Source: Arthrobacter pullicola | GTDB lineage: Bacteria; Actinomycetota; Actinomycetes; Actinomycetales; Micrococcaceae | Reading direction: 5' to 3' | NCBI RefSeq assembly: GCF_014836875.1 | Contig: NZ_JACSQC010000009.1 | Coordinates: forward strand, 1-64,000 | Length of the DNA: 64,000 nucleotides | Shown: positions 60,797 through 64,000 of the stretch, piece after piece | Position numbering within the stretch: position 1 is the stretch's first letter | Layout: each line of letters opens with the position of its first letter | Notes under the pieces: model-generated | Databases searched by the model: none | Told to the model about the DNA's origin: nothing | What the model saw: only the letters and a program-made list of their open reading frames with translations | Made by a program: the position numbers and the translations under genes

Positions 60797-60809
60797 CTTG
60801 TCGGACAAG
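60797..60809. promoter_or_regulatory. FadR-type operator 3
   Basis: CTTGTCGGACAAG, a perfect 13-bp palindrome with the TNGTNNNACNA core, the most distal of the three sites. Confidence 0.7.
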
Positions 60810-60879
60810 GAGACAAATCCCAGTCCGAAGAGGGTCCACTCTGTGCGCAGTGAAGCACCATCTGCCGCCGCAGGAGCTC

Positions 60880-60912
60880 CAGTGTTCCGGAGCCGGTGTG
60901 CCTGCTTGAAGC
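60880..60912 (+). repeat. Right copy of the 33-bp direct repeat flanking the catabolic island
   Basis: Identical to 49915-49947. It carries the last eight sense codons and stop of the ogt-like gene without the rest of the gene, directly upstream of xerC. Bases on both sides differ from the left copy. Confidence 0.97.
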
Positions 60913-60940
60913 TGTCCCGAAAAGCGGGGAAGGTAGGACG

Positions 60941-62002
60941 GTGAGCAACACCGGCGGAACAACAGAAGGCGCGGAGGAAGTGGCAGGCGCCTCCGCAAGG
61001 ACCGCCGGGAAGATCCCCGCCCAAAAGACAGAGCCCGGGCGCGGGTCCACCCAAGCTGCGAAGCCGGAGGCTGCTCGATCCGCAGCTTCCCGGCCGGCTG
61101 AGTTCAGCCAGGCCCTTGAGTCCTTCTGCAGCTATCTCTCCTCGGAGCGGGCCCGCTCCGAACATACGGTCCGCGCGTACGAGGGTGACATTGCCGGACT
61201 CCTGGACTATGCGGCCCAGCAAGGCCTCACCACGCTGGCCGAAATTGACCTGCATCTGCTGCGCGGCTGGCTGGGTGCGCTCAACGAAGCAGGGCTCGCA
61301 AGGGCAACCCTTGCCCGCCGGGCAGCTACCGCCCGGTCCTTCACCGGATGGGCGCTGCGGGAGGAGAAGATCCAGGCGGACCCTGCGCTCCGGCTCAAAG
61401 CTCCAAAGCGGTCCAAGACCCTGCCGGGAGTGCTGCGTCCGGCGCAGCTGGAGGCCCTCTTTGAAACGCTGGCGGCGGCGGCAGCGGAAGGCGGGGCACT
61501 GGCCCTCCGTGACCGGGCGCTGGTGGAACTGCTCTATGCCACGGGCATCCGTGTGGGGGAGCTTGCAGGGCTGGACGTTGACGATCTCGATCTGGACCGG
61601 CGCACCCTGAGGGTCCTCGGCAAAGGCAACAAGGAACGGACAGTTCCCTACGGTCTTCCGGCCGCCCTGGCGGTGGACGACTGGCTCCGCCGGGGGCGGC
61701 CCGACTTCGCCGGTCCGGACAGCGGCCCGGCTTTGTTCCTGGGCCAACGGGGACGGCGGATCGATCCACGCCAGGTCCGCGCCGTCACCTCCGCGCTGTT
61801 TGAGTCCCTGGGGGACACCTCGGCCAGCGGTCCCCACGCCCTGCGGCACAGCGCCGCAACGCACCTGCTGGACGGCGGAGCTGACCTGCGCAGTGTCCAG
61901 GAGATCCTGGGGCACAGCAGTCTCGCAACGACCCAGCTCTACACCCATGTCTCAGTGGACCGGCTCCGCAGGAGCTACCAGCAGGCGCACCCGCGTGCGT
62001 GA
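60941..62002 (+). CDS. xerC: Tyrosine recombinase XerC
   Basis: XerC with XerD resolves chromosome dimers at dif. The 353 residues have a ~45-residue Ala/Gly-rich N-terminal extension, a SAM-like core-binding domain (FCSYLSSERARSEHTVRAYE) and the catalytic domain: Arg in ATGIRVGELAGL, HALRHSAATHLL, then LGHSSLATTQLYTHV with the nucleophile Tyr. GTG start at 60941 behind AAGG/AGGA. It follows dprA in many actinobacteria, so it is the housekeeping enzyme rather than an island integrase. Confidence 0.94.
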   Translation: MSNTGGTTEGAEEVAGASARTAGKIPAQKTEPGRGSTQAAKPEAARSAASRPAEFSQALESFCSYLSSERARSEHTVRAYEGDIAGLLDYAAQQGLTTLAEIDLHLLRGWLGALNEAGLARATLARRAATARSFTGWALREEKIQADPALRLKAPKRSKTLPGVLRPAQLEALFETLAAAAAEGGALALRDRALVELLYATGIRVGELAGLDVDDLDLDRRTLRVLGKGNKERTVPYGLPAALAVDDWLRRGRPDFAGPDSGPALFLGQRGRRIDPRQVRAVTSALFESLGDTSASGPHALRHSAATHLLDGGADLRSVQEILGHSSLATTQLYTHVSVDRLRRSYQQAHPRA

Positions 62003-62215
62003 CCCAGCCAGGACCGTATGCGGTGCGGCAGATCCGACTGACAACCAAGTAGTTTCATTGGCGTAATTGCGTAACATACGGCACAATGATGCTAGGTCTC
62101 GCACCGAGCAGTCCGGCAATGCCACAGGACTGCATCAGTTTCAGGGCACACAGGCAGAATCCGTCCCGCCATGCAGGTCGTTGGGGAAGACGCACCTACA
62201 GCTACGGAGGATGGA

Positions 62216-62719
62216 ATGACTGTTGTGATGGCGCACGGCGTATTGTTCGTGCACTCAGCCCCTTCTGCGTTGTGCCCTCATATCGAGTGGGCGATCGGGT
62301 CCGTCGTGGAAAAGCGGACGGACTTTGAGTGGGCGCCGCAGCCTGCCGCGCCCGGGATGGTCCGCGCGGAACTTGCCTGGTCAGGTCCGCAGGGAACCGG
62401 ATCCCTGCTCGCCTCCGCATTGCGGGGCTGGGCGCACCTCCGCTATGAGGTCACTGAAGAGGCCAGCGCGGGTGCTGATGGCAGCCGCTGGTCCCACACG
62501 CCGGAGCTGGGAATTTTCCACGCCACCACGGACGTCCATGGGAACATCATGGTTTCCGAAGACCGCATCCGGTACGCCTACGAAAACGGGGCAGGCGACC
62601 CCGCCGCGGTCTACCATGAACTTTCCCTCGCACTCGGCGAGGCCTGGGACGATGAATTGGAACCGTTCCGCCACGCTGCCGACGGAGCTCCCGTCCGCTG
62701 GCTGCACCAGGTCGGCTGA
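62216..62719 (+). CDS. DUF3145 family protein
   Basis: A 167-residue actinobacterial protein of unknown function. GVLFVHSAPSALCPHIEWAI at the N-terminus and GIFHATTDVHGNIMVSEDRI centrally match the family, whose usual length is about 165. GGAGG lies 5 bases before the ATG at 62216; an ATG 45 bases upstream in the same frame lacks one. Single gene. Confidence 0.93.
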   Translation: MTVVMAHGVLFVHSAPSALCPHIEWAIGSVVEKRTDFEWAPQPAAPGMVRAELAWSGPQGTGSLLASALRGWAHLRYEVTEEASAGADGSRWSHTPELGIFHATTDVHGNIMVSEDRIRYAYENGAGDPAAVYHELSLALGEAWDDELEPFRHAADGAPVRWLHQVG

Positions 62720-62830
62720 CCATCTTCCCCAGCGCGCCGACGCCGCCGAGCAGCCTTCCGTAGATGTCATTGACCGGACGTGCTGCCGCCTGCCCGCCGG
62801 ATCAAGCTGACGCAACATTCCGGAAATGAC

Positions 62831-62874
62831 TTGCCGTTTCGGAAAGTGTTACTTAGTCTTTCCAACATGGAAAG
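62831..62874 (+). promoter_or_regulatory. Promoter and operator of the membrane-protein/winged-helix pair
   Basis: TTGCCG at 62831-62836, 17 bases, TAGTCT at 62854-62859; transcription would start at or next to the ATG at 62867 (leaderless). CTTTCC-AACAT-GGAAAG at 62858-62874 is a perfect 6-5-6 inverted repeat over the start, and GGAAAG recurs at 62841-62846. A natural site for the winged-helix protein encoded second in the operon. Confidence 0.5.
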
Positions 62875-63334
62875 TGAATCTCAACGGCCTACGCGCGCCG
62901 AAGCAGCCAGTGCCCTGACCGAACTGGGAGCGGACCGGGAACGGCTGGCAGAGAGCATTCGCGTGCCCTGGCCGCTCCTGGCCGGTTTTGGAGCCGTCGC
63001 GGCGTGGTGGGTTGGAGCGGCTGGAACGGCATCTCCCGGCCAGGGCTACGAACCGCCGTCATCCGGGGTGATGATGCTGGTTGTAGTCCTGTTCCTCAGT
63101 TACCTGGTCCAGCGGCATACCGGGGTCCGCTTCCGGAGCATGGGATTCCGCGCGGCATTGGCCGTGGCAGGGATCGCAGCCGTCTGCCTGATTCTGTTCA
63201 GCACCTCACTGGGATTCGTATCCCTGGGCCTGCCCTGGGCGGTCCTTCTCACCAGCGCCGCCGCGTTTGGCGTAACGACCTGGCTGGCTGCTGTCGCCTA
63301 CCGGTCCGCAGCCGCGAAACTGCGCCATGGATGA
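62867..63334 (+). CDS. Four-span membrane protein paired with a winged-helix regulator
   Basis: A 155-residue protein with a charged N-terminal helix (RAEAASALTELGADRERLAESI) and four membrane segments (about 36-52, 66-82, 93-111, 118-140). No enzymatic motif. Such proteins commonly accompany small ArsR/MarR-like regulators in actinobacteria, without an established role. Its last 8 bases overlap the next gene. Confidence 0.82.
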   Translation: MESESQRPTRAEAASALTELGADRERLAESIRVPWPLLAGFGAVAAWWVGAAGTASPGQGYEPPSSGVMMLVVVLFLSYLVQRHTGVRFRSMGFRAALAVAGIAAVCLILFSTSLGFVSLGLPWAVLLTSAAAFGVTTWLAAVAYRSAAAKLRHG

Positions 63335-63635
63335 GCCGCGCTTCGACGAAGTTATCCACGCACCGCTGCGGCTGCGGATCTGCGGGCTCCTCCATCCTGT
63401 CGACCGGCTCGACTTTGGCGTGCTGCGAACTGCCTTGGACGTTTCGGATGCCACCCTGTCCAAACATGTGAAAACCCTAGCGGAGTCCGGCTATGTCCTA
63501 GCCGACAAGACAACGAAGGCAGAGAGGGGAGATGCCCGCCGGGTCATGTGGCTCTCGCTCTCCCGGGCAGGGCGGGCTGCCTTTGATGCGCATGTACGAG
63601 CCCTTCAACAGATCGCCGGCACGGCCGGACGATAG
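63327..63635 (+). CDS. Winged-helix transcriptional regulator (transcriptional-regulator MarR/ArsR-like)
   Basis: A 102-residue DNA-binding protein: APLRLRICGLL, FGVLRTALDVSDATLSKHVK (recognition helix region), LAESGYV, then a wing with RGDARRVMWLSLSRAGRAAF. The layout fits the stand-alone winged-helix group that controls an adjacent membrane-protein gene. ATG overlapping the upstream gene by 8 bases. Confidence 0.88.
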   Translation: MDEPRFDEVIHAPLRLRICGLLHPVDRLDFGVLRTALDVSDATLSKHVKTLAESGYVLADKTTKAERGDARRVMWLSLSRAGRAAFDAHVRALQQIAGTAGR

Positions 63636-63689
63636 GCAGCCAAGTCCGCTGCCCGGGACGAAACTGCGGCGCATCCTGCGCTTAAAGCC

Positions 63690-63723
63690 AAAGGCCGGGA
63701 CCCCGTTCGGGATCCCGGCCTTT
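63690..63723. terminator. Bidirectional terminator between the winged-helix gene and fabF
   Basis: AAAGGCCGGGAC and its complement form a stem of 15 pairs with one mismatch around a GTTC loop, flanked by A and T runs on both sides, between two convergent genes. Confidence 0.85.
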
Positions 63724-63734
63724 AGGCTGCTGCG

Positions 63735-64000
63735 TTAGTGGTTCCGCAGGGCAACGACGGCGTTGTGCCCGCCGAAGCCGAAGGAATTGTTCAGCACCAC
63801 GATGTCACCCGCGGGCAGGTTGCGGGCCGACGTGACAACGTCGAGCGGAATCTCCGGATCCTGGTTGTCGAGGTTGATGGTGGCGGGTGCCTGCCGCGTG
63901 TAAACGGCCATAGCTGTCATCACTGCTTCGACGGCGCCGGAAGCTCCGAGCAGGTGCCCGGTCTGGGACTTCGTCGCCGAGACGGCAACGTTGTCCACGT
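63735..64000 (-). CDS. fabF: Beta-ketoacyl-ACP synthase II, C-terminal part (cut by window edge)
   Basis: The last 88 residues of a KAS II condensing enzyme of fatty-acid elongation. VSATKSQTGHLLGASGAVEA holds the catalytic Lys and His, and LNNSFGFGGHNAVVALR the C-terminal glycine-rich loop. The gene continues beyond 64000; its start is not in the window. Confidence 0.95.
   Translation of the reverse strand, partial: VDNVAVSATKSQTGHLLGASGAVEAVMTAMAVYTRQAPATINLDNQDPEIPLDVVTSARNLPAGDIVVLNNSFGFGGHNAVVALRNH

Larger units (their letters stand above)
49915..60912. mobile_element. Putative integrated catabolic island between ogt-like gene and xerC
   Basis: About 11 kb bounded by identical 33-bp repeats. 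All ten genes inside point leftward and form one sugar/sugar-acid utilisation unit; the flanking genes point rightward and belong to the conserved yraN-yifB-dprA-xerC neighbourhood. Base composition inside is visibly lower in places (for example 29 G/C of 60 at 55081-55140). No integrase, transposase or tRNA is present, so the insertion mechanism is unknown. The repeat restores the 3' end of the ogt-like gene, as site-specific elements often do. Confidence 0.6.
60635..60940. other. 306-bp regulatory gap between the island operon and xerC
   Basis: Holds three GntR-type operator palindromes, the presumed leftward promoter, the right copy of the 33-bp repeat and the xerC ribosome-binding site (AAGG and AGGA before GTG at 60941). 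It is less GC-rich than the flanks. No convincing open frame was seen. Confidence 0.75.

Noticed and set aside
49915-60912. Transposon with target-site duplication
   Set aside because: A 33-bp duplication is too long for known transposases and no terminal inverted repeats or transposase were seen.
60635-61948. Extension of the gntR frame to 668 codons through xerC
   Set aside because: The ribosome-binding site and winged-helix start fix the gene at 60634; the rest is antisense to xerC.
60941-62002. XerC-type recombinase as the integrase of the 11-kb island
   Set aside because: It lies outside the repeats, follows the conserved dprA neighbourhood and has all features of the housekeeping enzyme. 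The 33-bp repeat also does not resemble an AT-rich dif site.

Overview
The window looks like a chromosomal segment of a high-GC actinobacterium of the family Micrococcaceae (Arthrobacter-like). The supports are strong G/C at third codon positions, many GTG/TTG starts, the actinobacterial gene orders rpmF-rnc-mutM-(ole)-smc-ftsY-amtB-glnK-ffh and rpsP-khpA-rimM-trmD-rplS-lepB-lepB-rnhB-DUF2469-yraN-yifB-dprA-xerC, and a hydrolase-ligase oleBC fusion typical of Gram-positive alkene producers. Species cannot be decided from the sequence alone. No tRNA, rRNA, CRISPR array or transposase was seen.

Layout. 1-1.7 kb: the tail of an unidentified gene, UDP-GlcNAc 2-epimerase and a small membrane protein. 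1.8-9 kb: a DAK2 protein, recG, rsmD, a spermidine-synthase-like methyltransferase fold, an aminotransferase, coaD and a DUF218 protein. 9.1-11.8 kb: the DUF177-rpmF-rnc-mutM operon, with an apparent ATT start and a three-tier stem-loop just before rnc. 12-18 kb: a membrane protein, a serine hydrolase and the leftward oleA-oleBC-oleD operon for long-chain alkenes. 18-30.5 kb: smc, ftsY and ffh (chromosome condensation and SRP targeting), interrupted by a glutamine amidotransferase/MFS pair, a GH79-like membrane-anchored glycosidase, and amtB-glnK without glnD. 30.6-32.2 kb: a decay zone with a Nudix protein lacking the EE pair, an alpha/beta hydrolase lacking its serine, and a broken GNAT gene. 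32.2-39 kb: a VOC protein behind a palindromic operator, a REP-like repeat cluster, and the ribosome-maturation/signal-peptidase run.

40.2-46 kb holds a divergent four-carbon sugar-acid locus: DeoR-type regulator, OtnC-like aldolase and OtnK-like kinase on the minus strand; a SAF-domain dehydrogenase and a MatC-type transporter on the plus strand. 46-49.9 kb holds yraN-yifB-dprA and an Ogt homologue whose catalytic Cys is Thr.

49.9-60.9 kb is the most striking part. A complete leftward catabolic operon (GntR regulator, ABC importer without ATPase, enolase-superfamily dehydratase, SDR, DHDPS-family aldolase, GlcG/HbpS protein, fucose-isomerase homologue, FGGY kinase) sits exactly between two perfect 33-bp direct repeats. 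Each repeat carries the last eight codons and stop of the ogt-like gene. The ancestral order was therefore probably ogt-xerC, and about 11 kb was inserted there with a duplication. No integrase is inside. FadR-type palindromes at its regulatory end explain likely control by its own GntR protein. The window ends with xerC, DUF3145, a membrane-protein/winged-helix pair and the 3' end of fabF.
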